A stretch of 64,000 bases of DNA, taken from NCBI RefSeq assembly GCF_900637655.1, contig NZ_LR134384.1:1612001-1676000 (forward strand), in the 5' to 3' direction. The position numbers and the translations under genes were made by a program. Source of the stretch: Segatella oris. GTDB lineage: Bacteria > Bacteroidota > Bacteroidia > Bacteroidales > Bacteroidaceae. A model generated the notes under the pieces. That model was not told where the DNA came from, searched no databases, and saw only the letters and a list, made by a program, of their open reading frames with translations. This document shows positions 8,255 through 16,625 of the stretch, in pieces (position 1 is the stretch's first letter; every line of letters begins with the position of its first letter).

Positions 8255-9057
8255 TGAGCAAAAATATTTTTAGATACGCTTTTCTGCTGTTTGCTGTCAG
8301 TTGTCTTCTTATGGCATGCAGTAACCGAAAGCATGGAATATCTTTGGCTTCTTCTGAAGATCAGGTAGCAAAGAAAATGCTCCAGGGAGTTTGGTTGAAT
8401 GAAGACGAGGACAATCCAGCCTTTCGTGTTGTCGGTGATACTATTTTCTATCCGGACAGTACGTCGCAGCCTGTTTACTTCCAGATATTCAAAGACACGC
8501 TTGTGCTTCATAGTTCGAATACAGCCAAGTATCTGATAGTTAAGCAAGCACCTCATCTTTTTATCTTCAAAAACCAGAATGGCGATATTGTTAAGTGTGT
8601 AAAAACAACTGATCGTTCATATCTTGCGTTTTTTGGAGAGTCTCGCCCCGTGGCTCTGAACCAGAATAAACTTATCAAACGTGACTCGGTTGTTATCTAT
8701 GGAAACGAGCATTATCATTGGTATATACAGGTGAACCCCACTACTTACAAGGTAGCTAAGCAGACTTATAATGACAATGGAGTTGAGGTGGATAATGTTT
8801 ATTTTGATAATATCATCCATTTGAGCCTGTTTCGTGGCGGTACACAAGTTTTCAGTCGCGACTTTCGAAAGAATGATTTCAAGCGTCAGGTACCTTCAGG
8901 TGTGTTGAGCCAGAGTATTCTGAGTGATATTATCTATACAGAAACCAATACAGCTGGTTTCCATTTCCGTGCCAATGTTTGTGTGCCGGATAGTCCTACA
9001 AGTTATCAAATAACCATTATTATCGGGTTTAATGGTAAGATGAGTTTGACAGTATAG
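8254..9057 (+). CDS. Lipoprotein, DUF4738-like
   Basis: A 267-residue secreted lipoprotein (lipobox LMAC at about residue 23). The ATG at 8254 overlaps the rfbC stop by one base; the TTG three bases earlier is less likely. The C-terminal half (HYHWYIQVNP...VFSRDFRKNDF...) resembles the Bacteroidota DUF4738 lipoproteins as I remember them; a database search would settle this. Function unknown. It appears translationally coupled to rfbC. Confidence 0.75.
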   Translation: MSKNIFRYAFLLFAVSCLLMACSNRKHGISLASSEDQVAKKMLQGVWLNEDEDNPAFRVVGDTIFYPDSTSQPVYFQIFKDTLVLHSSNTAKYLIVKQAPHLFIFKNQNGDIVKCVKTTDRSYLAFFGESRPVALNQNKLIKRDSVVIYGNEHYHWYIQVNPTTYKVAKQTYNDNGVEVDNVYFDNIIHLSLFRGGTQVFSRDFRKNDFKRQVPSGVLSQSILSDIIYTETNTAGFHFRANVCVPDSPTSYQITIIIGFNGKMSLTV

Positions 9058-9195
9058 CTTTTCATACGCACATTATTATGCTCCAAAACAGAATTAATTA
9101 GGCTTTTGATGAACTTTGGTGCTATTGAAGAGAATTATATGTTAAATTCCTTCAAGTATTTTTACACTTGGTAGTTTCAACTACCAAATGCGAAT

Positions 9196-10149
9196 TTACT
9201 TAAGTTTTTTGTAAAAAACAAATTTCGGTGTCCTAAAGTTAAGTTTCTTCCTGGGTCTGTCATTTAATTTGGCTTCTATTGCAGCAATATACTGCGTTGA
9301 GAGTTTGTTTATATTACATCTTTTATCGATATACTGCCTGATTAGCATATTCCGATTTTCTACAGCTCCCTTCTGCCAGGGGCAGTGTGGATGTGCATAA
9401 TATACGCTGCATCCTAAAGATTTTTCAATGTCCTCATACTGCATAAACTCCGGTCCGTTGTCGGTAGTTATGGTATGTACGGCATTCTTTATGGGTCTCA
9501 AAGCCTCTGTTACGGCCTTGGAAACCTCACGGGCCGTCTTGTATCTTGCTAACTTTCTGATAATTCCAAGATTGGTACTTCTCTCCACCATGGTTAATGC
9601 CGATGAGTTTCCCGGGCCGATGATCAGATCCATCTCCCAGTCTCCGAACCGCTTTCCGTCAGCACAGGCAGGACGTTCGTCTATGCTTTTCCGATTCCCC
9701 GAGAGTATCTTTTTGTCTCTTTTAAGCCAGTGGTTCCTGTATTTGAACTGGAAACGACAGTACTTATAGATGTCTCCACCGGCATTACGGTCCCGCCAGA
9801 TGTACTTGTATATGGTCGTGTGAGACACACACTTCCTGCCAAGTGTCTTCATACGCCCGCATATCTGCTGTGCAGACCATCCCATCCTTAGATATTTACT
9901 GATGTTCCGCCACATCTCAGGAGTCATCTTGCGAGGTCTCTGATAGCGTCGCTTGCGCCTTCTTGCTCTCCTGACGGCAACCGTATAGGTGTATTTACCC
10001 GTATATTCTGAGGAGTTACGCTCTATCTCACGGTATACTGTACTTCTGTGGACGCTTATTGCTTCTGCAATTGCTTTCTTGGACATTTCTTTTTGGAGTA
10101 AGACAGAAATTGTGTATCTTTGCTCCGAGGTTAATTGATGGAACTTCAT
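9196..10149 (-). CDS. IS30-family transposase
   Basis: A 317-residue DDE transposase. The N-terminal helix-turn-helix (LTSEQRYTISVLLQKEMSKKAIAEAISVHRSTVYREIERN) is the IS30 signature. Catalytic residues are seen in DWEMDLIIG, TITTDNGPEF and KGAVENRNMLIRQY. The gene is intact and its stop lies three bases inside the left inverted repeat, so the element may be active. Confidence 0.93.
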   Translation of the reverse strand: MKFHQLTSEQRYTISVLLQKEMSKKAIAEAISVHRSTVYREIERNSSEYTGKYTYTVAVRRARRRKRRYQRPRKMTPEMWRNISKYLRMGWSAQQICGRMKTLGRKCVSHTTIYKYIWRDRNAGGDIYKYCRFQFKYRNHWLKRDKKILSGNRKSIDERPACADGKRFGDWEMDLIIGPGNSSALTMVERSTNLGIIRKLARYKTAREVSKAVTEALRPIKNAVHTITTDNGPEFMQYEDIEKSLGCSVYYAHPHCPWQKGAVENRNMLIRQYIDKRCNINKLSTQYIAAIEAKLNDRPRKKLNFRTPKFVFYKKLK

Positions 10150-10170
10150 AATACAAAATTAATTAATCTT

Positions 10171-10251
10171 GGGGAGACCGTGGTCTCCCCTTTGTTTAAT
10201 ATATGTTTAATCGTAATCTTCTGTTTCGCTCTCGGGGGCTGCGAGCCCCCG
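10171..10251 (-). other. Two strong hairpins in the IS30 transposase leader
   Basis: GGGGAGACC and GGTCTCCCC (10171-10179 and 10182-10190) form a nine-pair stem with a two-base loop, 21 bases upstream of the transposase start. A second stem (10233-10240 with 10244-10251, eight G-C-rich pairs, three-base loop) lies further upstream. Such leaders may limit transposase translation from outside transcripts; this role is inferred. Confidence 0.5.
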
Positions 10252-10328
10252 CCGCTGGGCACCCCCCTCGGTGTTTTTCATAGTTCTTTGTAAACTATTT
10301 GTCACCGGAGACTGTCGCATTTACTAAT

Positions 10329-10535
10329 TTAAACTGCAGATATGTAAATATGTCCTTCTTCTTTTTCTCCTATATATTGACGATAATATTGATTGAAGGG
10401 GAGGGGTGAAGGGCCTAAACTATAAGGCCTATTATCCGCTCGTTTACCATGTTGTTTGACAAGTAATTGCTGCATATTTCGCCAATATTGTGTCGTATCC
10501 ATAAAGGTTTCGAGAATTGTTCTGGCTTCAACCAT
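10329..10535 (-). pseudogene. Small gene truncated at its 3' end by the IS30 element
   Basis: A 68-residue frame from ATG 10535. Its stop codon (10329-10331) lies inside the right inverted repeat of the IS30 element, so the native C-terminus was lost to the insertion. The same frame continues upstream of the ATG without a stop for about 27 codons (SPDETTFTITKEQ) but has no ATG, GTG or TTG there, so the N-terminus may be incomplete too. Near its end it reads FNQYYRQYIGEKEEG. I recall a similar YYRQYVGY segment at the end of some Bacteroidota lipoproteins, but this is weak. Function unknown. Confidence 0.55.
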
Positions 10536-10609
10536 CTGTTCTTTTGTAATGGTGAAGGTTGTTTCGTCAGGGCTCTTGCTTCTTAGACTGTCAGTATTAA
10601 GGATGATAT

Positions 10610-11254
10610 CTAATTGTTAAAGGAAACAGGTGCTGTTTTCATGCCAGGAAATGCAGAAAGAACAAGCTGATTGTGATTCAACTTACGCATAACAATCTTT
10701 CGATTTTCGTTATTTTCAGTCTTAATTTTCAACGTATCGCCACATATAACATAAGGAGTAAAATAGGAATAGAACCCAAATTTTGCCCAAGAATAGGTAA
10801 TATCATGCTCTGAAATGTTCAATACAAGTTTGTGAAGTGTGCCTTCTTTGATGTTACTGAGCCATATTCCGTGGAGTTGTGTGGTGTCAACGGGCGACTT
10901 GATGAATTTAGTCTTTTCCTTTTCTCTAAAGGGAAGCCCCGTGATTTCAAGGGAACTATCATTTAAAGAAAGGATAACACATTCATAATTCTTAGACTTC
11001 TGATAATTGAGTCGTAGGCTATCATGATTGATTTTGTAGCTATCGAAGTACATAACCGTGTCTCCTATTGCAGGATCATAATAGACTTCAGCCTTTGAAA
11101 TGGTGAGTGCTTGTGCCATGTTCAAAGGTTTCTTACTGACACTTTCCCATTCTCCAAGGAGTTGATGAGCATTGATGGCTTTCTTTTCGGTTGTAGAACA
11201 GGCCGCTGAAAAGAGTAAAGTCAGCGCAGCAAAAAGGATAGAAAATGTCTTCAT
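10610..11254 (-). CDS. Lipocalin-like lipoprotein
   Basis: A 214-residue lipoprotein (lipobox SAAC at residue 19). It appears to hold two related segments, each opening with a G.W motif: LLGEWESVSK (about residue 32) and LHGIWLSNIK (about 125). That resembles the lipocalin-like families common in Prevotella. Its ATG overlaps the stop of the preceding gene as ATGA, so the two are coupled. Ligand unknown. Confidence 0.7.
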   Translation of the reverse strand: MKTFSILFAALTLLFSAACSTTEKKAINAHQLLGEWESVSKKPLNMAQALTISKAEVYYDPAIGDTVMYFDSYKINHDSLRLNYQKSKNYECVILSLNDSSLEITGLPFREKEKTKFIKSPVDTTQLHGIWLSNIKEGTLHKLVLNISEHDITYSWAKFGFYSYFTPYVICGDTLKIKTENNENRKIVMRKLNHNQLVLSAFPGMKTAPVSFNN

Positions 11255-11763
11255 AACTTGTATTTCTCTTTTAGTTTCAAAACAAAACTATTCAGTCTCT
11301 CATCTTCTTTGGCAATGATGATGCCTTGGTTTTTAGCGTACATGAAATAGAAATGTGTTGGTGTTTCTATGATTTTGTAGAGTTTGTCATAGGTGACAGT
11401 GCTTTGTTCTGTATCGGTCTGACTCTCAAAATGGTCGTTGAAAAGCGAAATTTTGAATTTGGTCATGCTACTTAATACCTTGTTCTGTTCGTAGAGTTTA
11501 GCTGCTCTGCGGTCTCTCCGCTTTCTTATATACCAGTTGTAGAAAGCTGTTAAGAGAACAGCGAATATGCTTAGCTTGGCAGTGAGCATAGGATCATGAG
11601 TGGCGGTAGAAAAGATACAGGGGCCCCATATAAGTAGCATGGCGATGCTTGCAATGGTGGCAGAGCGGTTGAAATGATATTCCGTGTTGCTTATAACGCG
11701 GTTGAACATGATGAAATCCTCCTTGAGAGGTTTCTTGGTTATAATTACGTTAGCTTCTTCCAT
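11251..11763 (-). CDS. YcxB-like membrane protein
   Basis: A 170-residue protein from the ATG at 11763; an upstream extension to 11805 lacks typical features. Two hydrophobic segments (about residues 35-75) are followed by a basic RKRRDRRAAK stretch. The soluble C-terminus (FKISLFNDHFESQT...YDKLYKIIETPTHFYFMYAKNQGIIIAKED) matches the layout of YcxB-like domains. It is coupled by a four-base overlap to the downstream lipoprotein. Function unknown. Confidence 0.7.
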   Translation of the reverse strand: MEEANVIITKKPLKEDFIMFNRVISNTEYHFNRSATIASIAMLLIWGPCIFSTATHDPMLTAKLSIFAVLLTAFYNWYIRKRRDRRAAKLYEQNKVLSSMTKFKISLFNDHFESQTDTEQSTVTYDKLYKIIETPTHFYFMYAKNQGIIIAKEDERLNSFVLKLKEKYKL

Positions 11764-11943
11764 AATGGTAAGTTTGAGAGAACAAATATAGAAAATATTG
11801 TTCAAAGTTATATGGCTTCAGTGCGCTTTTCTTTCTTTTTCCATACAATCATAAAGTTTTTGTGGTGTAACAAAGTGCTCGTTTTATCCATTTCTATCCT
11901 AAAAATGTGGTGAAATATGAGCAGTATAATAAAATAAAAGCAT

Positions 11944-11951
11944 TATCTTTG
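11944..11951 (+). promoter_or_regulatory. -7 element of the ECF sigma gene
   Basis: TATCTTTG is 37 bases upstream of the start codon. No TTTG is found at the -33 distance. Confidence 0.5.
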
Positions 11952-11988
11952 TAAAAGAAAATAACCGATAACTAATCAAAACACAGGT

Positions 11989-12510
11989 ATGAAAACCATC
12001 TGTACTGACTTTAGCGTGATTGCTGACTATTATCGAAGGCACTACGAAGAGGTGAGACTTTTCGTTGCCAAACGGCTCATGCAACATGGTGAAGAGGCTG
12101 AGGACATCGTGCAGAATGTCTTTCTAAAGCTCATGACGGCAGACAAGATGATTACTCCCGTGACCCTACCTTGTTTGGTATATACGACTGCTCGCAATCT
12201 GATTTGTGATTATTGGCGTCATCGTCACTATGTTGATAATTACGAACATTATATTAAATCTAATGGTTTGAAAACTACTGATGACAATCCCATGTCGGTC
12301 TGTTCTGTTGCTGAAACTCAGGAATTTCTTGAGCAGGGTATAGCTCGTTTAACTGTCAGACAACAGCGTGTGTATCGTCTCCATATTTATCAAGGTATGA
12401 AAGTCAGTGAAATATCCAAGGCTTTGGCTGTGAAATATAAAAGTGTGGAGCATTGTTTGGGAGATGCGAGAAAGGGAGTAAGGGAGTTTATGAAGAGGGA
12501 GTTGGCGTGA
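11989..12510 (+). CDS. ECF-type RNA polymerase sigma factor
   Basis: A 173-residue sigma-70 family protein with region 2 (VRLFVAKRLMQHGEEAEDIVQNVFLKLM ... ARNLICDYWRHRH) and region 4 (LTVRQQRVYRLHIYQGMKVSEISKALAVKYKSVEHCLGDARK). It is followed by a strong terminator, with no anti-sigma or SusC gene next to it, so its signal must come from elsewhere. Region 4 uses YKSVEHCL in the recognition helix. Confidence 0.9.
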   Translation: MKTICTDFSVIADYYRRHYEEVRLFVAKRLMQHGEEAEDIVQNVFLKLMTADKMITPVTLPCLVYTTARNLICDYWRHRHYVDNYEHYIKSNGLKTTDDNPMSVCSVAETQEFLEQGIARLTVRQQRVYRLHIYQGMKVSEISKALAVKYKSVEHCLGDARKGVREFMKRELA

Positions 12511-12533
12511 ACATGGGCCTTACCTATATAATT

Positions 12534-12580
12534 AAAAAGCCTCTTTTCTTTCTTAATAACTGTGAGAAAAGAGGCTTTTT
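12534..12580. terminator. Strong bidirectional terminator
   Basis: A perfect 16-base inverted repeat (12534-12549 with 12565-12580) with core AAGCCTCTTTTC and A/T runs on both sides. It ends the sigma-factor transcript and could also act on leftward transcripts passing the OmpH gene. Confidence 0.9.
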
Positions 12581-12671
12581 ATATTTATATTGTCTTGCAA
12601 AATAAGCTTTTGCAGGCTCTATTTACATATTCTTCCCTGTTCTTTTTGAGGAGAGGGACGAGGAAAGTCTC

Positions 12672-13292
12672 CTATTTCTTTGCAGGAACTGAAGCTGCCA
12701 TCTTTGCTGAAGGCTTATAGGCTTTATTCAGACCGGCAATGACTTCATTGGTAATATCCAATGCCTTGTCAGCATAGAGCAGATTATCACCGGCTTTACT
12801 GAGGATGAGACTGTATTTCTTGTCTTTGTTATAAACCTTCAGATAGTGCTGAATACTGTCGCGAAGCGCATTGTTATATTTTTCAGTTTCAGTCTGGAAC
12901 TCTGTACTTAAGCGTTGATTGAGCACCTGAAGATCTGAGTTCTGCTTCTGAAGACCAGCGTTAATAGCCTCTGCTTGCTCACGAGTGTAAGCGTTTTGCT
13001 GTACTTTCTGCTGGAAGTTTGCAGCTGCAGCTTGCAGTTGTTGCTGTTTTGTTGCGAGGGTATTCTGGATGTTTTGTCCTTTCTTCTGAAGCACCATAGA
13101 ATAGTCTTTGCAGAATTGATACTGGCTCATGATGCTGTCTACCTCGACATAGGCAATCTTCATTTCTTTTGATGTAGGCTGAGCGGCATCAGATTTTGCA
13201 TCTACTTTTGGGGCAGACTGGTTGCAACTTGTCATAGCCAAGGTTGCAATTGCAGCCACAGCCATTGTCTTAAGAATGTTTTTCTTGTTCAT
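12672..13292 (-). CDS. OmpH/Skp-family periplasmic chaperone, lipoprotein form
   Basis: A 206-residue protein with a lipoprotein signal (MTSC at about residue 23), then KIAYVEVDSIMSQYQF, the usual start of the OmpH/Skp fold, and a long Gln-rich coiled coil (about residues 65-140). It ends with LILSKAGDNLLYADKALDITNEVIAGLN, the C-terminal strand and helix of the family. Skp proteins hold unfolded outer membrane proteins in the periplasm. It lies 34 bases after a small membrane protein gene and probably shares its promoter. Confidence 0.88.
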   Translation of the reverse strand: MNKKNILKTMAVAAIATLAMTSCNQSAPKVDAKSDAAQPTSKEMKIAYVEVDSIMSQYQFCKDYSMVLQKKGQNIQNTLATKQQQLQAAAANFQQKVQQNAYTREQAEAINAGLQKQNSDLQVLNQRLSTEFQTETEKYNNALRDSIQHYLKVYNKDKKYSLILSKAGDNLLYADKALDITNEVIAGLNKAYKPSAKMAASVPAKK

Positions 13293-13326
13293 TTCCTTTT
13301 ATTTGTTTTTTGTTTTTAATCTGTTG

Positions 13327-13521
13327 TTAATATGCCCTGTTGTTCTTGCGTGCTTCTTTATCCTGATCAATAACACAGTGGATGCCTTGTTTCCGCAGCC
13401 CGGGATTATCGTGAATATGCTGTGAAGAGAACTTCCCATTCTTCTGAAAGATGAGCTTTATGCCTAATAACGCCATAGATATAGCAATTATTAACACGCT
13501 CAATACTAATGTCTTGATCAT
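13327..13521 (-). CDS. Small conserved single-pass membrane protein
   Basis: A 64-residue protein with one N-terminal membrane helix (about residues 3-23) and a short basic tail containing GKFSSQHIHDNPGLRKQGIHC and DQDKEARKNN. This tail pattern recurs in small Bacteroidota membrane proteins in my memory. A full consensus promoter immediately upstream supports a real gene. It is first in a two-gene unit with the OmpH-like gene. Function unknown. Confidence 0.7.
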   Translation of the reverse strand: MIKTLVLSVLIIAISMALLGIKLIFQKNGKFSSQHIHDNPGLRKQGIHCVIDQDKEARKNNRAY

Positions 13522-13564
13522 TTTTATTACTTTTGCAGTGAACCTCTTGGCACTTAAATATGGG

Positions 13565-13595
13565 CAAAGGTAATATAAATCGACAAAAGAACAAA
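13565..13595 (-). promoter_or_regulatory. Consensus promoter of the small membrane protein-OmpH unit
   Basis: On the minus strand, TTTG (13592-13595), a 19-base spacer and TACCTTTG (13565-13572). The leader to ATG 13521 is about 37 bases. Confidence 0.8.
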
Positions 13596-13622
13596 ATAAA
13601 ACAAAATAAAAAGATATAAAAA

Positions 13623-15080
13623 ATGAGTAATGTAGAACTAAGACCTGCTCGCGTGTTTGAGCAGTTTGCAGAGATTAATAAGATACCTCGTCCTTCTAAA
13701 CACGAGGAAAATATGATTGCATATCTTAAGAAGTTTGCAGCTGAGCGCAACCTTGAAGTGCAGGAAGATGAAACTGGTAATGTCATTATCCGTAAGCCTG
13801 CAACCAAAGGTATGGAGCATTTGGCAACGACAATCCTGCAGAGTCACATGGACATGGTATGCGACAAGTTGGTTGATGTAGATTTTGATTTCCATAAAGA
13901 TGCCATTCAAACCTATGTCGATGGTGATTGGTTACGTGCCAAAGGTACGACACTTGGTGCTGATGACGGTATCGGTTGTGCCATAGAATTAGCTATCCTT
14001 GACAGTAATGACATTGAGCATGGCCCAATAGAGTGCGTTTTTACGCGTGACGAAGAGACAGGATTGACTGGTGCATTTGGTATGAAGTCTGGTTTCATGA
14101 CAGGCAAATACCTCATCAATCTCGACTCTGAAGATGAAGGACAGATATTCATTTCGTGTGCAGGTGGCATCAATACAACGGTTACTTACGATTTCACACG
14201 TGAGGATGCACCGGCAGATTTCTTCTTCATGCAGGCTTCGTTGAAGGGCTTGAACGGTGGACATTCGGGCGATGATATTAATAAAAAGCGTGCAAATGCC
14301 ATTAAGATAATGGCTCGTTTCCTTTATATGGAGCAGAGCAAAATGGAACTTCGCTTGGCACAATGGAACTCCGGCAAGATGCATAACGCCATTCCACGTG
14401 ATGGAAAGGTAGTTTTTGCTGTTCCTGCTGACCGTAAAGAAGAGGTGATGGCCGACTGGAATGTGTTCACTGCAGGTGTTGAAGATGAGTTCCATGTAAC
14501 AGATCCGACAATGCATTGGGGCATGGAGAGTGTTGATCGTCAGCAAGTGATGCCACAGCAGACTTCTCGTGGTCTGATATTATCATTGCAGGCACTTGAT
14601 AATGGCCCGCTTACAACTTGCCAGGATGAGGCACTTGCCTATATGGTTGAGACCTCAAGCAATGTTGCCAGCGTGCAAAGTGAAGCCAATAAGGTTGTGA
14701 TTGTGGCCAGTCAGCGAAGCAATGTGATGAGTAATCTCACGAATATGGCCAATACGGTCAAGGCTGTTTTCGAACTGAGTGGTGCCAAAGTGGTTCAGAA
14801 TGATGGTTATCCTGCATGGAAGATGAACCCTAACAGTAATCTTGTTAAAATCACGGTGGACGCTTACAAGAAGCTGTTTAAGAAAGAACCAACCGTGAAA
14901 GGTATTCATGCCGGACTTGAATGTGGTCTCTTTTCTGAGAAATATCCGGAACTTGATATGGTTAGTTTCGGGCCAACTCTGCGTAATGTTCACACGCCGG
15001 ATGAGTGTCTGTATATCCCAACCGTACAGATGGTATGGGATCATCTGCTTGAAATTCTGAAGAACATTCCACAAGAATAA
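13623..15080 (+). CDS. pepD: Aminoacyl-histidine dipeptidase (peptidase D)
   Basis: A 485-residue M20-family metallopeptidase that cleaves Xaa-His and other dipeptides in the cytosol. Zinc-site segments: LQSHMDMVCD (about residue 76), LGADDGIGCA (metal-bridging Asp), TRDEETGLTGAFG (catalytic and metal Glu) and LNLDSEDEG-like INLDSEDEG. The C-terminal KGIHAGLECGLF supplies the last ligand. Length is standard. It stands alone and ends at a terminator shared with the convergent nth gene. Confidence 0.95.
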   Translation: MSNVELRPARVFEQFAEINKIPRPSKHEENMIAYLKKFAAERNLEVQEDETGNVIIRKPATKGMEHLATTILQSHMDMVCDKLVDVDFDFHKDAIQTYVDGDWLRAKGTTLGADDGIGCAIELAILDSNDIEHGPIECVFTRDEETGLTGAFGMKSGFMTGKYLINLDSEDEGQIFISCAGGINTTVTYDFTREDAPADFFFMQASLKGLNGGHSGDDINKKRANAIKIMARFLYMEQSKMELRLAQWNSGKMHNAIPRDGKVVFAVPADRKEEVMADWNVFTAGVEDEFHVTDPTMHWGMESVDRQQVMPQQTSRGLILSLQALDNGPLTTCQDEALAYMVETSSNVASVQSEANKVVIVASQRSNVMSNLTNMANTVKAVFELSGAKVVQNDGYPAWKMNPNSNLVKITVDAYKKLFKKEPTVKGIHAGLECGLFSEKYPELDMVSFGPTLRNVHTPDECLYIPTVQMVWDHLLEILKNIPQE

Positions 15081-15107
15081 AATCCTATAGGTAATAAGTA
15101 ATGAAAC

Positions 15108-15158
15108 AGCCTCACTTTCAACAGTTCCTATTAAGGACTTTGAGAGTGAGGCTTTTCT
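15108..15158. terminator. Terminator between pepD and nth
   Basis: AGCCTCACTTTCA (15108-15120) pairs with TGAGAGTGAGGCT (15141-15153) with one G-U pair, followed by TTTT. It lies between convergent genes. Confidence 0.8.
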
Positions 15159-15175
15159 ATGAATTACTTGTCAAA

Positions 15176-15865
15176 TTACGGTTTCTTTACCGCTGTTTCA
15201 GACGGTGCAGAAGCTTGTTTCTCTTTCAATATCTTGACTCCTGTTGGGCAGAACGTACTGAAAGGGCAGTCTTGGCATTGTGGTCTTTGACTTTTGCAAA
15301 TATATCTTCCATGTAACAATAGCCAGTGATGTGCATTTCCTACATCTGCTTTTGGTATGTATTTCATCAGTTCCAACTCCACTTTCAAAGGTGTGTTTGC
15401 CGTTTCAGGAACGAGTCCCAAGCGGTGGCTGACACGGTAAACGTGGGTATCAACGGCCAAGGTTGGCTTTCCAAACCACACGGCTTGTACCACATTAGCC
15501 GTCTTTCTACCTACTCCCGGAAGTTGGGTCAAGTCATCCGTGTTGTCGGGAACCTCGCCATTGAAACGCTCCACCAGTATTTTTGCCATCTCACTCAGGT
15601 GGTGTGCCTTGGAGTTTGGATAGCTCACGCTCTTTATCAGTTGGAAGATATCCTCCCAATCAGCCTGTGCCATAGCCTCGGCTGTAGGGTAGTGGCGAAA
15701 GAGTTCGGGCGTAATCATATTGATTCGCTTGTCTGTACACTGTGCACTGAGTAGTGTGGCCACAATCAACTGAAAGGCACTCCCAAACTCAAGTTCGGTG
15801 GTAACCGGGCCTTGTTCCTTTCGGAAGTAATCTAAAATATAATTGAATCTTTCTTTTCTTGTCAT
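15176..15865 (-). CDS. nth: Endonuclease III, base-excision DNA glycosylase/AP lyase
   Basis: A 229-residue helix-hairpin-helix glycosylase that removes oxidised pyrimidines. The HhH motif LPGVGRKTANVV contains catalytic K121, and D139 sits in AVDTHVYRVSHRLG. The four Cys of the 4Fe-4S cluster are C190, C197, C200 and C206 with the usual 6-2-5 spacing. The C-terminal tail is slightly longer than in E. coli. The start at 15865 agrees with the family. Confidence 0.96.
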   Translation of the reverse strand: MTRKERFNYILDYFRKEQGPVTTELEFGSAFQLIVATLLSAQCTDKRINMITPELFRHYPTAEAMAQADWEDIFQLIKSVSYPNSKAHHLSEMAKILVERFNGEVPDNTDDLTQLPGVGRKTANVVQAVWFGKPTLAVDTHVYRVSHRLGLVPETANTPLKVELELMKYIPKADVGNAHHWLLLHGRYICKSQRPQCQDCPFSTFCPTGVKILKEKQASAPSETAVKKP

Positions 15866-15869
15866 GCGG

Positions 15870-15900
15870 CAAAAGTATAAAAAATATAGTATCTTTGCAA
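15870..15900. promoter_or_regulatory. Overlapping divergent promoters of nth and the DUF2461 gene
   Basis: Minus strand: TTG (15898-15900), 20 bases, TACTTTTG (15870-15877), only four bases before the nth ATG. Plus strand: TATCTTTG at 15890-15897, 23 bases before the DUF2461 ATG, with no clear -33 box. The two polymerase sites overlap and should exclude each other. Confidence 0.6.
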
Positions 15901-15920
15901 CAATAGATAGATAAAAAACA

Positions 15921-16625
15921 ATGAATACAAAAAGAATATTAGGTTATTTACATGAACTTTCGGCTCATAACAACCGGGATTGGTTTCATGAACATAAGGC
16001 AGAATATGACATATGCAGGCAGAATTTCGAGGAAGGAGTAGCACAAGCCGTGGCAACTATTGCGCAGTTTGATGCCTCTATCTCGCATATCACGCCCAAA
16101 GATGCCTGCTATCGTTTCAATCGTGATACGCGTTTCAGTGAGGATAAGCGCCCCTATAAAGAACATTTCGGAGCTTATATCTGTGCACATGGCAAGAAAT
16201 CGTTGCGTGGAGGCTATTATCTTCATCTGCAACCAGGCCAATGTCTCTTAGGCGTTGGTTCCTACTGGCTGCCTACAAACATTCTAACGGCTTGCCGAAA
16301 TGAGATTATGGGTAATATCGATGAATGGAGAAAATGCGTTGAGAATGGGAAGTTTGTTAAGCTTTTTGGCTATCCTAACGAGGGAAAATGGGATGAACCG
16401 GGTGGAAAGGGCTTTGGATTGGCAAGTCTAAAGACTGTTCCAAAAGGATTCCCACGCGATTATGAGTTCGTGGAATACCTGCGCATGAAAGATTATTGCT
16501 GTTGGCATGCCGTATCAGATGAATTCTTTGAAGGCGACAGTTGGCTCAAGGAAATCACTGATATTTTTAAGACAGCCAAGCCAATGATGGACTTTATGAA
16601 CAATGTTATTGATGACTACGAATAA
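15921..16625 (+). CDS. DUF2461 family protein
   Basis: A 234-residue protein of the DUF2461 (TIGR02453) family. Typical segments are LHNNRDWFHEHK-like SAHNNRDWFHEHKAEYD, RFNRDTRFSEDKRPYKEHFGAYI, GGYYLHLQPGQCLLGVGSYW and KGFPRDYEFVEYLRMKDYCCW. Biochemical role is unknown. Its 3' end overlaps that of kdsB by 20 bases in convergent arrangement. Confidence 0.9.
   Translation: MNTKRILGYLHELSAHNNRDWFHEHKAEYDICRQNFEEGVAQAVATIAQFDASISHITPKDACYRFNRDTRFSEDKRPYKEHFGAYICAHGKKSLRGGYYLHLQPGQCLLGVGSYWLPTNILTACRNEIMGNIDEWRKCVENGKFVKLFGYPNEGKWDEPGGKGFGLASLKTVPKGFPRDYEFVEYLRMKDYCCWHAVSDEFFEGDSWLKEITDIFKTAKPMMDFMNNVIDDYE

Larger units (their letters stand above)
9173..10335 (-). mobile_element. IS30-family insertion sequence, about 1.16 kb
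   Basis: The ends are marked by imperfect inverted repeats at 9173-9193 and 10315-10335. They match at 17 of 21 positions, both beginning AGTTT and ending AAATGCGA when read inward. They enclose one transposase gene on the minus strand and a structured leader. No target-site duplication is obvious (IS30 elements usually make 2-4 bp ones). The right repeat overlaps the end of a small host gene. Confidence 0.8.
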
